From the NCBI GenBank assembly GCA_021799405.1, contig JAJZAL010000074.1, forward strand, positions 1 to 17,712: a stretch of DNA of 17,712 nt, given 5' to 3'. Positions 6,940 to 14,451 of the stretch are shown one piece after another. Position numbers and translations under genes: made by a program. The notes below the pieces were generated by a model. That model saw nothing but the letters and a program-made list of their open reading frames with translations. It was not told the DNA's origin and made no database searches. Each line of letters opens with the position of its first letter. The first letter of the stretch is position 1. The stretch is from Acidobacteriota bacterium (GTDB lineage: Bacteria > Acidobacteriota > Terriglobia > Terriglobales > Acidobacteriaceae).

Positions 6940-8007
6940 CTAAACTTTACCGGATCCGCAGAAGGACTTGCGAAGCCGCTGCAGGAACTGGTCAAACTCA
7001 TTTCGATAAGGCTCTTCAAGAAGCGCTCCGACCTCTCGCCGCGCCCCTTTGGCATCGACGATAACAAACTGGAGACTGACATTCTCCTCGCCTCGCCGAA
7101 CGCCGCGGGTTTGCACTTCAATCGAATGTTCCGCCAGTTCTTCACGATCGCCCGTTCTTTGCACCACCATTAAAACCAGCGTCGCTGGATACCAATGTTC
7201 TTCCGTTACGGCATACCGTCCCGGCAGACCCGCGTCATCAGATCCCTGCACTGAGGCTCCAGTCCAGTAATAGGCAGCCGTCCCCGACCATGGCTGCGCT
7301 GGAGCTTTCCTCGGATCGGGTGACCACCAGCGATGCAACCAGTCCCCCGGCACCTGGATCGCCTTGATCCCCGGTTGGGTCAGGCTTAACTCATAAATGG
7401 ACTGTTCCGCAGAGGATTCCACGCTGATGCCGCTCTCCAGCTCCAACACGCCGGGCCCCCCGCTCCAAAGCGGCTTCTCCCTGAGCAGTACCGCACTTTC
7501 GATCGTCACCGAAGGACCGCGGGACCGGCTGAGCCGTTCCAGCCGCTGTTCCATCTCCTCGGCTACACACAATACCAGTTCATCGCCCAGCTCGGTCTGC
7601 GACGAGCTAATTGAGTGCGCCGGCAAAGCCAGCACACTGGCGGCAGATTCGCTAGATGGGGAAGAGCGGAAGGTTGAAAACGACACGATGGTTTCAATGA
7701 CGCGGCAATCCTGGTCAAGAAATATCAAATCGAGAGGAACAAGCATGCCCAGGGCGCGAACACCACGAAAAGGAGCCATCCAAAGCCCTTCGCCGGATTG
7801 GAGCGCCAGCTTGGCCATCAGATCCTCCAGGCCGGCATTGGAAAGATCGGTAACCGCGACTTCCAGCCCGAGAAAGCATTCCTTGGTCAAGTTATATGCG
7901 CAATGTTTCGGAGACGCCGAAAGGCTCTTCGCTTTCGCTGGAAACACCGGAGCCCCTTTCCCGTCCAACGTACGTACCTGTTCTTCGACTTTATGAGTCC
8001 GACGCAT
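6940..8007 (-). CDS. DUF192-like protein with a long C-terminal extension
   Basis: A 355-residue protein. Residues about 38-148 form a DUF192-like domain (GEGLWMAPF 73-81, PLDLIFLD 91-98, SVLALPAHSI 124-133) related to the small DUF192 protein at 1593-2033, but the normally conserved FFM before the core is ALGM here. Residues about 168-355 form a second region I cannot assign; it has LWSGGPG, GDWLHRWWSP, EEHWYPATLVL and a C-terminal EEPYRNEFDQFLQRLRKSF. No signal peptide or membrane helix is seen, so it is probably cytosolic. Start choice: ATG at 8007 follows AAGG by 9 bases; GTG 8031 and ATG 8028 are in frame but lack a ribosome binding site. It is downstream of tadC and the two small peptide genes in the same direction, with 192 bases and two hairpins between. 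Confidence 0.75.
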   Translation of the reverse strand: MRRTHKVEEQVRTLDGKGAPVFPAKAKSLSASPKHCAYNLTKECFLGLEVAVTDLSNAGLEDLMAKLALQSGEGLWMAPFRGVRALGMLVPLDLIFLDQDCRVIETIVSFSTFRSSPSSESAASVLALPAHSISSSQTELGDELVLCVAEEMEQRLERLSRSRGPSVTIESAVLLREKPLWSGGPGVLELESGISVESSAEQSIYELSLTQPGIKAIQVPGDWLHRWWSPDPRKAPAQPWSGTAAYYWTGASVQGSDDAGLPGRYAVTEEHWYPATLVLMVVQRTGDREELAEHSIEVQTRGVRRGEENVSLQFVIVDAKGARREVGALLEEPYRNEFDQFLQRLRKSFCGSGKV

Positions 8008-8128
8008 ACAGATCATCCTTTTAGCCATCACACAGGCTCAAAAGGGAGTGCATACCCCTGCCCGCTACAGGCAATAAAATACCATTGCTCACCATCACCA
8101 CGATGATGAGAGCCAGGTTCAACTGGGA

Positions 8129-8174
8129 CATCGATCCTATTGATCGATGGCGCCTGCCGGTAGGTCGGGCGCCA
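8129..8174. repeat. Two overlapping hairpins between small gene 2 and the DUF192 fusion
   Basis: CATCGATC (8129-8136) pairs with GATCGATG (8142-8149) over a 5-base loop. TGGCGCC (8148-8154) pairs with GGCGCCA (8168-8174). The two stems share two bases, so full formation of one competes with the other. No U-tract follows on either strand. On the minus strand they follow the stop of the second 31-residue peptide gene by about 25 bases, so they may end or protect the tad transcript, or reduce read-through into the DUF192 gene. Confidence 0.6.
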
Positions 8175-8199
8175 CCGAGTTGCTCTACTCTGTCAGCGC

Positions 8200-8295
8200 C
8201 TACTTGGCTTTCTTGCGCCGGCGCTGAACCAAGATCACCAAGGTGATCACAAACAACACACCTGCAACGATCCGGATAAGTGTGGCACCGTCCAT
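8200..8295 (-). CDS. 31-residue membrane peptide, copy 2 (new small gene)
   Basis: ATG to TAG, 31 residues: an N-terminal MDGATLIRI, one hydrophobic stretch to about residue 23 (single transmembrane helix), then a strongly basic tail QRRRKKAK. By the positive-inside rule the tail should be cytosolic and the N-terminus outside. A clear ribosome binding site (GAGAGAGGAA) ends 5 bases before the ATG. It is 28/31 identical, counting the start as Met, to the peptide at 8447-8542, while 14 codons differ synonymously, the pattern expected from protein-level selection. It does not look like an Flp pilin (too short, no processing site with Glu+5) nor like TadE/TadF. It could be an accessory subunit of the TadB/TadC platform, but its function is unknown. 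Confidence 0.8.
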   Translation of the reverse strand: MDGATLIRIVAGVLFVITLVILVQRRRKKAK

Positions 8296-8446
8296 AGCGG
8301 TTCCTCTCTCTCAGGTATTCTGTGATTCCGTTCCTTTAGGAAAACGGAGTTAGGGATGTCACCCGGTCCACTTCATTGCCAACCGGTTTGCGGCGCTCTT
8401 CTGGAATGCCCCCCCCGCCGCGCATATACGACACGCAAGTCATTCT

Positions 8447-8542
8447 CTACTTCGCCCGCTTTCGGCGGCGTTGAACGAAAACCACTAACGTGATGACAAA
8501 AAGCACACCGGCCACGATCCGGATCAGTGTAGCGCCATCCAC
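8447..8542 (-). CDS. 31-residue membrane peptide, copy 1 (new small gene)
   Basis: GTG to TAG, 31 residues, the paralogue of 8200-8295. It has the same DGATLIRIVAGVLFVITLV core and ends QRRRKRAK; the only internal changes are I21V, L22F and K29R. The ribosome binding site is very strong (GGAGAGGAGG, about 8 bases before the GTG). It starts 18 bases after the tadC stop codon, so it is almost surely in the tad operon. One predicted transmembrane helix with a cytosolic basic tail. The 151 bases between the two copies hold no gene; they include a run of eight C (8409-8416) and a small hairpin around 8327-8347. Confidence 0.82.
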   Translation of the reverse strand: MDGATLIRIVAGVLFVITLVVFVQRRRKRAK

Positions 8543-8560
8543 AGCCTTTTCCTCCTCTCC

Positions 8561-9475
8561 TCAATGGCTGAACAACGTCTTGAACGAATGCATCATGATT
8601 ATCGCCGCCGGACCGATCGTTACCACGAACAGTGACGGAAAGATAAAAAATACGAGTGGAAAAATCAGCTTGATCGTAGTCTTCGCGGCTTGCTCTTCCA
8701 CCTGCTGCACACGCTGAACCCTGAGGGTATCGGCATGGACGCGCAATGTCTTGGCAATACTGGTTCCAAGCTGCTCCGCCTGCACCAGCATGGACACCAG
8801 GTTGCGTACGCTGTCCACCTGGGTGCGCTCGGCCAGATGCTTCCAGGCTTCAGAACGCGAACGGCCGGCGCGCTGCTCAAGTACGACGATGCCCAGCTCG
8901 TCGCACAGATCCGGGTGCGCTCTCTTCAGTTCCTCCGTAGTGCGGGCAGTCGCCTGATCCAGACTCAGGCCCGCCTCAACGCAGACAACCAGGAGATCGA
9001 GAACGTCGGGAAGCCCGAGACGAATTCGCTTCTGCCGGTTCTTGATTTTGCGGCCCAGCCAGATATCCGGCGCCAGATAACCAACACCCAGGGCCACAGC
9101 GTAAACGAAAAACGGGCTCTTGCTTCCCAGTCCGGTCACCAGCGCCACGCCTGCCAGTATCAGCGGAATGAGCACCCGCGAGCCATTGAAAGTCCGCACC
9201 GCGGAATCGCTGCGATAACCAGCGCGCGCCAGACGTTGTGAAATCTGCGAAATTTCAGCTTCGCTCTTCGGCAGCACCTGTTCAAAGCGCTGCACCACCT
9301 CGCTCAACGAAAAGCTCGTCTTCTCGACGGTGCCCGTCAGAGTCCGCTGCTCCACGGAGCGAGGATTAACAACCTCGGAGATCCGCCGCAACATGGCTTC
9401 GCGATAAAACAGCAGCATGCCGCCGCTCGCAATAAGCAGAAATACGACGAAAAAAGCAAAGATCGTAAATCCCAA
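8561..9475 (-). CDS. tadC: TadC-type inner-membrane platform protein (GspF domain)
   Basis: A 304-residue protein with an N-terminal membrane segment (about 2-24), a central pair of helices (about 97-130), the type II secretion F (GspF) domain (about 137-265; LPDVLDLLVVCVEAGLSLDQA, LVQAEQLGTSIAKTLRVHAD) and a hydrophobic C-terminus (LIFPLVFFIFPSLFVVTIG). TadC pairs with TadB to form the platform that the CpaF ATPase acts on. The start is TTG at 9475, with GAGGGG about 6 bases upstream and only 9 bases after the tadB stop; the next ATG (residue 20) would cut the first helix. The second-of-two position and the short loops between motifs fit TadC rather than TadB. Confidence 0.92.
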   Translation of the reverse strand: MGFTIFAFFVVFLLIASGGMLLFYREAMLRRISEVVNPRSVEQRTLTGTVEKTSFSLSEVVQRFEQVLPKSEAEISQISQRLARAGYRSDSAVRTFNGSRVLIPLILAGVALVTGLGSKSPFFVYAVALGVGYLAPDIWLGRKIKNRQKRIRLGLPDVLDLLVVCVEAGLSLDQATARTTEELKRAHPDLCDELGIVVLEQRAGRSRSEAWKHLAERTQVDSVRNLVSMLVQAEQLGTSIAKTLRVHADTLRVQRVQQVEEQAAKTTIKLIFPLVFFIFPSLFVVTIGPAAIIMMHSFKTLFSH

Positions 9476-9484
9476 GCGCCCCCC

Positions 9485-10456
9485 TCAGACTTCCATGTTG
9501 ACGATTTTGCGGATAACCAAGCCGCCAATAATAATCAATATGCAGGCGGCCCACAGGAGCTTGACTCCAAGCGGATCCTTCCACAGAAGGCTCATCATCT
9601 TTGGGTTAATCAAATAGATCAGGAAGCCCAGCACCACCGGCAGCAGAGTGAGAATGATGCCGGTAAGCCGCCCTTGCGCCGTGTGCGTCATCACCTGGCG
9701 CTTCAGACGGAAGCGTTCCCGAATCACCGAGGAAACCTTTTCGAGCACCTCAGCCAGATTACCGCCGCTTTCCTTTTGGATCATGATCGCGGTCGTCGCA
9801 ATACGCAGATCTTGCAAGGGAACCCGATCCTGCAAGTTATCCAGAGCGCCCTTCAGTTCCAGGCCGTAATTCTGCTCCTCGAAACAGAGATTGAACTCAC
9901 CACCAACAGGCTCAGCGCACTCGCGCGCCACCAGGCCCATCGCGGCATGGAAGCTATGCCCCGCGCGGAGTGCGCTGACCATTAAATCCAGCGCCTCTGG
10001 CAAGCCCTGAATAAATCTCTCAAAGCGCTTCTTGCGCATAAAGACCACCCAGCCCAACGGCGCCAAACCCGTTACGATGCCCACCGCCAGCGCCACCACC
10101 ACGACCCGCGTACGCAGATAAACCAGATAAGCCGGCACCGCCATAGTCAGCGCGCTCATAATGAGCAGCCTCCCCACGCTCCATTTCAAGTCTGCCTGGT
10201 GGAGCAGGAGATTCAGGCGAGGCGCCGCATTGAACTGCAGGAGCTTCTTGTTCAGCCATGGAATATCGCTTAACTCGTCGTCCTTGCGCAGGTCGACAAT
10301 ATCTTCCTGTTTGCGCAGGCCTTCATTGGCCAGGGCGGTATCCAGCGCAGCCTCGACATTCTTGCTCTTTCGGGAAGATCGGATCGAACTGATCAGCATC
10401 GGTAACGCGATCAGCCCAAAGACCACTAGGAATACCAATGCAACGACCAATTCCAT
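9485..10456 (-). CDS. tadB: TadB-type inner-membrane platform protein (GspF domain)
   Basis: A 323-residue protein with an N-terminal helix (about 3-23), a charged cytosolic segment, a helix pair (about 95-140) and the GspF domain (about 155-285; LPEALDLMVSALRAGHSFHAA, MIQKESGGNLAEVLEKVSSVIRER). It ends in two membrane helices (GIILTLLPVVLGFLIYL and LLWAACILIIIGGLVI). KESGGNLAEVL is a strong family signature. ATG at 10456 has GGAGG 9 bases upstream and follows the cpaF stop by 15 bases. It forms the Tad platform with the next gene, tadC. Confidence 0.93.
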   Translation of the reverse strand: MELVVALVFLVVFGLIALPMLISSIRSSRKSKNVEAALDTALANEGLRKQEDIVDLRKDDELSDIPWLNKKLLQFNAAPRLNLLLHQADLKWSVGRLLIMSALTMAVPAYLVYLRTRVVVVALAVGIVTGLAPLGWVVFMRKKRFERFIQGLPEALDLMVSALRAGHSFHAAMGLVARECAEPVGGEFNLCFEEQNYGLELKGALDNLQDRVPLQDLRIATTAIMIQKESGGNLAEVLEKVSSVIRERFRLKRQVMTHTAQGRLTGIILTLLPVVLGFLIYLINPKMMSLLWKDPLGVKLLWAACILIIIGGLVIRKIVNMEV

Positions 10457-10471
10457 ATCTCCGCTCCTCCC

Positions 10472-11752
10472 TTAGTTGACTACGGTCTCACGCTCAAATG
10501 CGCCGGGGCTGATTTGAATACCGGATACGCGCAGCCGGTCCAGGAACCGTGGACGGATGCGGCTCGGCTGGAAAACGCCAACGACCCTGCCGTTCGGGCC
10601 GATGCCCTTCCGCTGGAAGCTGAAGATCTCCTGCATGCTGATGACCCCCTCTTCCATGCCGGTAATCTCGGAGATGCTCATGACTTTGCGCGTGCCGTCG
10701 CTCAGGCGGGCCACCTGCACAACAATAGTAATTGCCGATGCGATCTGATGCCGGACGGTCTTTTCAGGCAGATTCAAACTGCCCATGGCCACCATCGACT
10801 CAAGTCTGGACAGGGCATCGCGCGGGGTATTGGCATGGATCGTGGCCATCGACCCCTCGTGACCGGTGTTCATCGCCTGCAGCATGTCAAAGGCTTCCTC
10901 GCCGCGCACCTCGCCCACGATGATTCGGTCGGGGCGCATACGCAGTGCGTTAATCAGCAATTGCCGCTGGCGCACGGCGCCCTGGCCTTCAATATTCGGC
11001 GGGCGCGTCTCCAAGCGCACAATATTCTCCTGCGCCAGTCTGAGTTCGGCGGCGTCCTCAATGGTCACCACGCGCTCGCTGTTGGGAATGCTGTGCGACA
11101 AAATATTCAGGAACGTAGTTTTGCCGGCGCCGGTACCTCCCGAAATCAGAGTAGAAACACGCGCCTTCACCGCCGCCGCCAGCACTTCCATCATCTCTGC
11201 GGAGATGGTCTTCAGTTCGACCAGCTGGTTAGCCGCCAGAGGGCCTGTGCCGAAACGTCGGATCGACAATGAAGGCCCATCGAGAGCCAGCGGCGGAATG
11301 ATCGCGTTCACGCGCGAGCCGTCGGGCAAGCGGGCATCGACCATCGGCGATGCCTCGTCCACTCTGCGCCCCACCCGGGACACGATCCGGTCGATGATCT
11401 GCAGCAGATGGCGATCGTCGCGAAAAGAGGTATCTACACGCTGAAGCTTGCCGCCCTTTTCAACGAATACATGATCCTTGTCATTGACCAGAATGTCAGA
11501 GATTTTCACATCGCGCAGCAGCGGCTCCAGCGGGCCCAAACCGAAAACCTCGTCGAGCAGTTCAGCTTCGATTTTCTCCTGCTCTTCGTAGCTCAGCGGC
11601 TCCCGCTGTTCCGACATGATCTCTTTTACGATGCTCATAACCGCCTGGCGCGCCTGATTGGAGTTGACGCGAGACAGTTTTTCCAGATCCATCTTCGAGA
11701 TCAGGGTCCGGTGTATTTCCGCTTTGTATTGTTCCAGGTTCAGCAGTTCCAC
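10472..11752 (-). CDS. cpaF: CpaF/TadA-type secretion motor ATPase
   Basis: A 426-residue cytosolic hexameric ATPase of the type II/IV secretion superfamily that powers Tad pilus extension (and, in some species, retraction). Visible motifs: Walker A GGTGAGKT (205-212), Asp box TIEDAAEL (230-237), Walker [10 protein letters not shown] (276-284) and His box [17 protein letters not shown] (298-314). The N-terminal helical part and [11 protein letters not shown] (69-79) are typical of CpaF. The start is GTG at 11752 with AAGGA about 7 bases upstream; cpaE ends 54 bases before it. All catalytic residues are present, so the enzyme should be active. Confidence 0.96.
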   Translation of the reverse strand: MELLNLEQYKAEIHRTLISKMDLEKLSRVNSNQARQAVMSIVKEIMSEQREPLSYEEQEKIEAELLDEVFGLGPLEPLLRDVKISDILVNDKDHVFVEKGGKLQRVDTSFRDDRHLLQIIDRIVSRVGRRVDEASPMVDARLPDGSRVNAIIPPLALDGPSLSIRRFGTGPLAANQLVELKTISAEMMEVLAAAVKARVSTLISGGTGAGKTTFLNILSHSIPNSERVVTIEDAAELRLAQENIVRLETRPPNIEGQGAVRQRQLLINALRMRPDRIIVGEVRGEEAFDMLQAMNTGHEGSMATIHANTPRDALSRLESMVAMGSLNLPEKTVRHQIASAITIVVQVARLSDGTRKVMSISEITGMEEGVISMQEIFSFQRKGIGPNGRVVGVFQPSRIRPRFLDRLRVSGIQISPGAFERETVVN

Positions 11753-11806
11753 GTTTTTCCTTCCGTTTTCCTATCGTCGCGGTTTGGCGATTCCGACGGC
11801 GCCGCT

Positions 11807-13102
11807 TCATCCAAAGAAGTTAAATCCCTTCTTCTTTATTGGAGGCAGAGGCTTGCCGGTCACCGCGCTGGCAATCTGCCGGATCGACCGAGCGATTTGT
11901 GAATCTCCCAGCGCCATCGGAGTGGCCTCAACCTGCATGCGACGAGCCGTCGCATAGTCGTCAGGGATCTTCCACTGTACCTGCCGGGTCAGCGCCTTGG
12001 TCACATGCTCTTCTGAGACCCCCAACAAATTTGTCTCGTCGCGGTTGAGCACGATTTCCAGCTTCGGCTTGCCGCCGCCAAAATACTGCGTGATGAGGCG
12101 ATTCGCATTGCGTAATTCCGCAATGCCAGTCTGCGTCACCAGATACACGGCGGATGCCTCTCGAAACAGCGCCGTCTTCAAATACTGCAGCCCCAACCCC
12201 GCATCCACCACAACATTCTCGAATTCCTGACGCGCAACCGCCACCAGTCTGCCAATGGCGTCGGCGTTCAACTCGAAGGGAACAAATCTCCCCGGAGAGG
12301 GCAGCACGGCAACACCCGAGCTATGCGTAACCAGCAGTTTGGAGAGAAACCTGCCATCCAACCGGTTATAAGCGTCGAGTGCGCTCACCGTCGAGTAATC
12401 ACTCACAATTCCCAGATTCAGGGCCGCATCGCCCATCGGGAGATGGAAATCAATCAAAACAGTGCTCTCGCCGGAATCCTTCGCCAGCGACACAGCGACG
12501 TTGGAAGCCAGCGTAGTGGTACCGACACCACCCTTGGACCCCATGAATAGCAGCAGACGGCCAGATGCCTTCTTTGGAGTGCGCGGAGCGGGGCGGCGCG
12601 CCGCAGCCCGCACCAGCGATTCGGCAATCACAGAAGAGGTCGCCAGAGGGATCGTGAGAAACTCGCGGGCTCCGGCGCGCATACATCTCATCAGCAGGTC
12701 CGGATCAGCCTTGGTCGAATAGACCATGACCGTCTTCAGACCGTCCGAGCAGAGCGCTTCGACCATCTCCAGCGTGTATTCGGGATCACTATCCAGGTCG
12801 ATAATGACCACGTCGCAATGCCGGTCAATGAACCTCGGCAGATCATCAAGAGTTTGCGGGTAGGCAATAAACTCGCGCACCTCACTCCCCTGGCACTCGG
12901 CGAGCGCGGCAGCAATCTTCTTGCGACGATCTTCGTCCGGGCCAATCAGCGCGATCGACAGTGTCTCCGCACCGATCGAGTCAGGCAATTGGGGGTCAAA
13001 GTTGGGAGTGGAGTCTGAGATCACTGATTCGCCGCTTTCCGATGCGTAATATCGATCTCTTCGCCTCGTGGAAAATCGATCATCTGGTTGTACATCCGAC
13101 AT
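11807..13102 (-). CDS. cpaE: CpaE/TadZ-type localisation ATPase (receiver-like + MinD-like)
   Basis: A 431-residue protein. After a disordered N-terminus there is an atypical receiver domain (about 48-165; DVVIIDLDSD 97-106 keeps an acidic site, but the usual late Lys-Pro is IPL). A ParA/MinD-type ATPase follows, with deviant Walker A SKGGVGTTT (189-197), where the signature Lys190 is kept and the second lysine is replaced by Thr, as is usual in CpaE. CpaE/TadZ places the Tad machine, often at a pole. ATG at 13102 has GGAGG 8 bases upstream; a longer frame from TTG at 13132 would overlap cpaA and lacks a ribosome binding site. It is 19 bases after cpaA. Confidence 0.92.
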   Translation of the reverse strand: MSDVQPDDRFSTRRRDRYYASESGESVISDSTPNFDPQLPDSIGAETLSIALIGPDEDRRKKIAAALAECQGSEVREFIAYPQTLDDLPRFIDRHCDVVIIDLDSDPEYTLEMVEALCSDGLKTVMVYSTKADPDLLMRCMRAGAREFLTIPLATSSVIAESLVRAAARRPAPRTPKKASGRLLLFMGSKGGVGTTTLASNVAVSLAKDSGESTVLIDFHLPMGDAALNLGIVSDYSTVSALDAYNRLDGRFLSKLLVTHSSGVAVLPSPGRFVPFELNADAIGRLVAVARQEFENVVVDAGLGLQYLKTALFREASAVYLVTQTGIAELRNANRLITQYFGGGKPKLEIVLNRDETNLLGVSEEHVTKALTRQVQWKIPDDYATARRMQVEATPMALGDSQIARSIRQIASAVTGKPLPPIKKKGFNFFG

Positions 13103-13121
13103 CGTAAGACCTCCGGGGAAC

Positions 13122-13637
13122 TCAACGCGCAAAGAAGGAAATCAGGGTGCCGATCGCGATGGCTGGAGCGTATGGCATCTTGCGCCGCAAAAAGTCTCCG
13201 GACTCCGTCGCCTGATCAGGACCAGTTTCCTGCTTCCTTCTCCAAAAGCCCAAAGCGCCCGGGCCTCTGAACAGATTTTTCAAGAACCCAGCACAAGCCA
13301 TCCACCCCAAGGCCATCAGGCCTCCCGCTACGCTGGTGAGAACCAATGCAATCAATAACTGCTTCGGGCCGATCCAGGCTCCAATTGCGACACACAGCTT
13401 TACGTCGCCCGCGCCCATACCGCCCATCCAAAAGAGAAATCCATAAACCAAAGCCCCAAGGCCCATTCCAGCCAGGCTTTGCCCTAACCCATGCCATCCA
13501 CTGAACCAGCAGGATGCTACGACCCCAGCCACCAGAAAAGGAAGCACCAGCCAGTTGGGAATGCGGCGGCTGCGCAGATCTGTATAGGTTGCCGTGCCAA
13601 CTACAATGAGCGTCGACCACCAGGCCAGCGAATGCAT
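13122..13637 (-). CDS. cpaA: CpaA/TadV-type prepilin peptidase (A24 family)
   Basis: A 171-residue polytopic membrane aspartic protease that cleaves the leader of Flp-type prepilins. The two catalytic aspartates are visible: D20 in TYTDLRSRRIPN and D78 in the GxGD motif (GAGDVKL, 75-81). It has only the peptidase part, without the N-terminal methylase-like domain of PilD, as is normal for CpaA/TadV. A basic loop (LRRK, GFWRRKQE) lies before the last helix. ATG at 13637 follows AGGAG by 8 bases. It is the first gene of the cpaA-cpaE-cpaF-tadB-tadC unit. Its substrate gene, an flp pilin, is not in the window. Confidence 0.93.
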   Translation of the reverse strand: MHSLAWWSTLIVVGTATYTDLRSRRIPNWLVLPFLVAGVVASCWFSGWHGLGQSLAGMGLGALVYGFLFWMGGMGAGDVKLCVAIGAWIGPKQLLIALVLTSVAGGLMALGWMACAGFLKNLFRGPGALGFWRRKQETGPDQATESGDFLRRKMPYAPAIAIGTLISFFAR

Positions 13638-13758
13638 CCGCTGTACTCCTCTCTCCCGCTACACAAGGGATACCTACCCTTAAGCAATTATCCAGCCAAA
13701 CTCCGGAAGCAGGAAAACATTTAGGAATTCAGGTATTTAGCAGTGCCAGATGCCCCTA

Positions 13759-13810
13759 GTGTACACACTTGTATACGGGCAAGCCGCTGGAGTGAACTAC
13801 CCTGTATACA
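13759..13810. promoter_or_regulatory. Three helically phased palindromes upstream of cpaA
   Basis: GTGTACAC (13759-13766), TGTATACG (13770-13777) and TGTATACA (13803-13810) have centres 11 and 33 bp apart, which places them on the same face of the helix. They lie about 120-175 bp upstream of the cpaA start. The last two resemble the pair at 99-136. This suggests cooperative binding by an unidentified regulator of tad transcription. Confidence 0.35.
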
Positions 13811-14166
13811 CCACGGCAGAGCTGCTTCAATGAACAATTGCTGCTTACTGCCTGGAGACAGTCACTCTCATGCCTGAAAGTTGGCCCTCTTCAAATTCCG
13901 GGCTCTCCTTAGGCCAGCTCATTCATATATGGAATGCGGCGCGGCGAGCATCGGGAGGAAGGATTGGAGTACTGTCCTACAGACCAATGATTGCAACCAG
14001 CCTGAACCCGGACAACACTCCGCATGCGGGTTGGTCTCGTTTGAATCCATGGATTGGATCCCCGGAACCTGTTCGCGGATGGAAAATTAGCTTCAGATGT
14101 ACGCCAAGGAAACGCAATTTCGAATCGATTCCTGCCGTCCGGACAAGAGCCAACGAATCAACATAG

Positions 14167-14202
14167 CACTAAAGTAACGCGACAATGAGTATTATAATGA
14201 CG
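14167..14202 (+). promoter_or_regulatory. Candidate promoter with shared upstream block
   Basis: CACTAAAGTAAC (14167-14178) is followed 11 bases later by GTATTATAATGAC (14190-14202), which holds a perfect -10 TATAAT (14193-14198). There is no recognisable -35, so the upstream block may be an activator site. Both blocks recur at 4959-5009. The expected start is near 14205, just before the foldable RNA region. Confidence 0.4.
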
Positions 14203-14376
14203 ACCTAGCGACGAAATTAGCGTGCAACCATTAGAGTGCTCTGCTATTTTAAGCCTTCAGGGATCTTTCGCAAATGGTTCTGCCATGACGAAATGACGTG
14301 TTTTGCACGAGGGAGAAGGTTCGTCTCCCCGAGCTAATCGGCAAGGCTTTTGAAGCCAAAACAAGTGTATTAAACG

Positions 14377-14398
14377 CCGATGCTCTATCGGGCCTTTT
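14377..14398 (+). terminator. Terminator-like hairpin 1
   Basis: CCGAT (14377-14381) pairs with ATCGG (14387-14391) over a 5-base loop; GCC and then TTTT (14395-14398) follow. The stem is short, so it may be weak alone, but it is directly next to the second hairpin. Confidence 0.4.
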
Positions 14399-14400
14399 AT

Positions 14401-14421
14401 GAGACGCTGGGTGTCTCTTTT
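14401..14421 (+). terminator. Terminator-like hairpin 2
   Basis: GAGAC (14401-14405) pairs with GTCTC (14413-14417); a G-T wobble and a C-G pair extend the stem to 7 over a 3-base loop. TTTT follows at once (14418-14421), the best intrinsic terminator shape in the window. Confidence 0.55.
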
Positions 14422-14451
14422 ATCATCTCTCCTTTCCCCCAGGTGTGTGCG

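Larger units (their letters stand above)
14205..14421 (+). ncRNA. Putative structured small RNA or 5' leader
   Basis: One uninterrupted 5' strand (14216-14232) can pair with three separate downstream segments in nested order: ATTAG with CTAAT (14334-14338), CGTGC with GCACG (14305-14309), and AACCATT with AATGGTT (14273-14279). Between them lie a hairpin GGGAGA/TCTCCC (14311-14316 with 14324-14329) and a weaker CATG/CGTG stem (14284-14300). Then follow GGCTT-TTG-AAGCC (14345-14357) and two hairpins each followed by four T (ending 14398 and 14421). With a perfect -10 at 14193 this makes an RNA of about 215 bases. I do not recognise tmRNA, RNase P, SRP RNA or a known riboswitch motif. It may be a separate small RNA or a regulated leader of the activator gene. 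Pairing was found by eye and no folding energy was computed. Confidence 0.4.

Noticed and set aside
8409..8416. Run of eight C as a possible phase-variation tract
   Set aside because: It lies between the two small genes, outside any coding frame and not clearly in a promoter.
10514..11272. 252-codon plus-strand open frame opposite cpaF
   Set aside because: Antisense shadow of cpaF, whose Walker and His-box motifs are complete.
13725..13750. Minus-strand TGGCAC resembling the -24 half of a sigma-54 promoter upstream of cpaA
   Set aside because: The -12 half at the required distance reads AATA instead of TTGC, so GG-N10-GC is not satisfied.
13870..14166. 98-codon plus-strand frame in the cpaA/activator interval
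   Set aside because: No ribosome binding site, no domain and a composition rich in Ser, Pro and Arg as in random frames; an overlapping frame is equally open.
14265..14300. Minus-strand TGGCAGAACCATTTGC resembling a sigma-54 promoter
   Set aside because: Spacing between GG and GC is 11 bases instead of 10, and the place is inside the putative RNA, far from cpaA.
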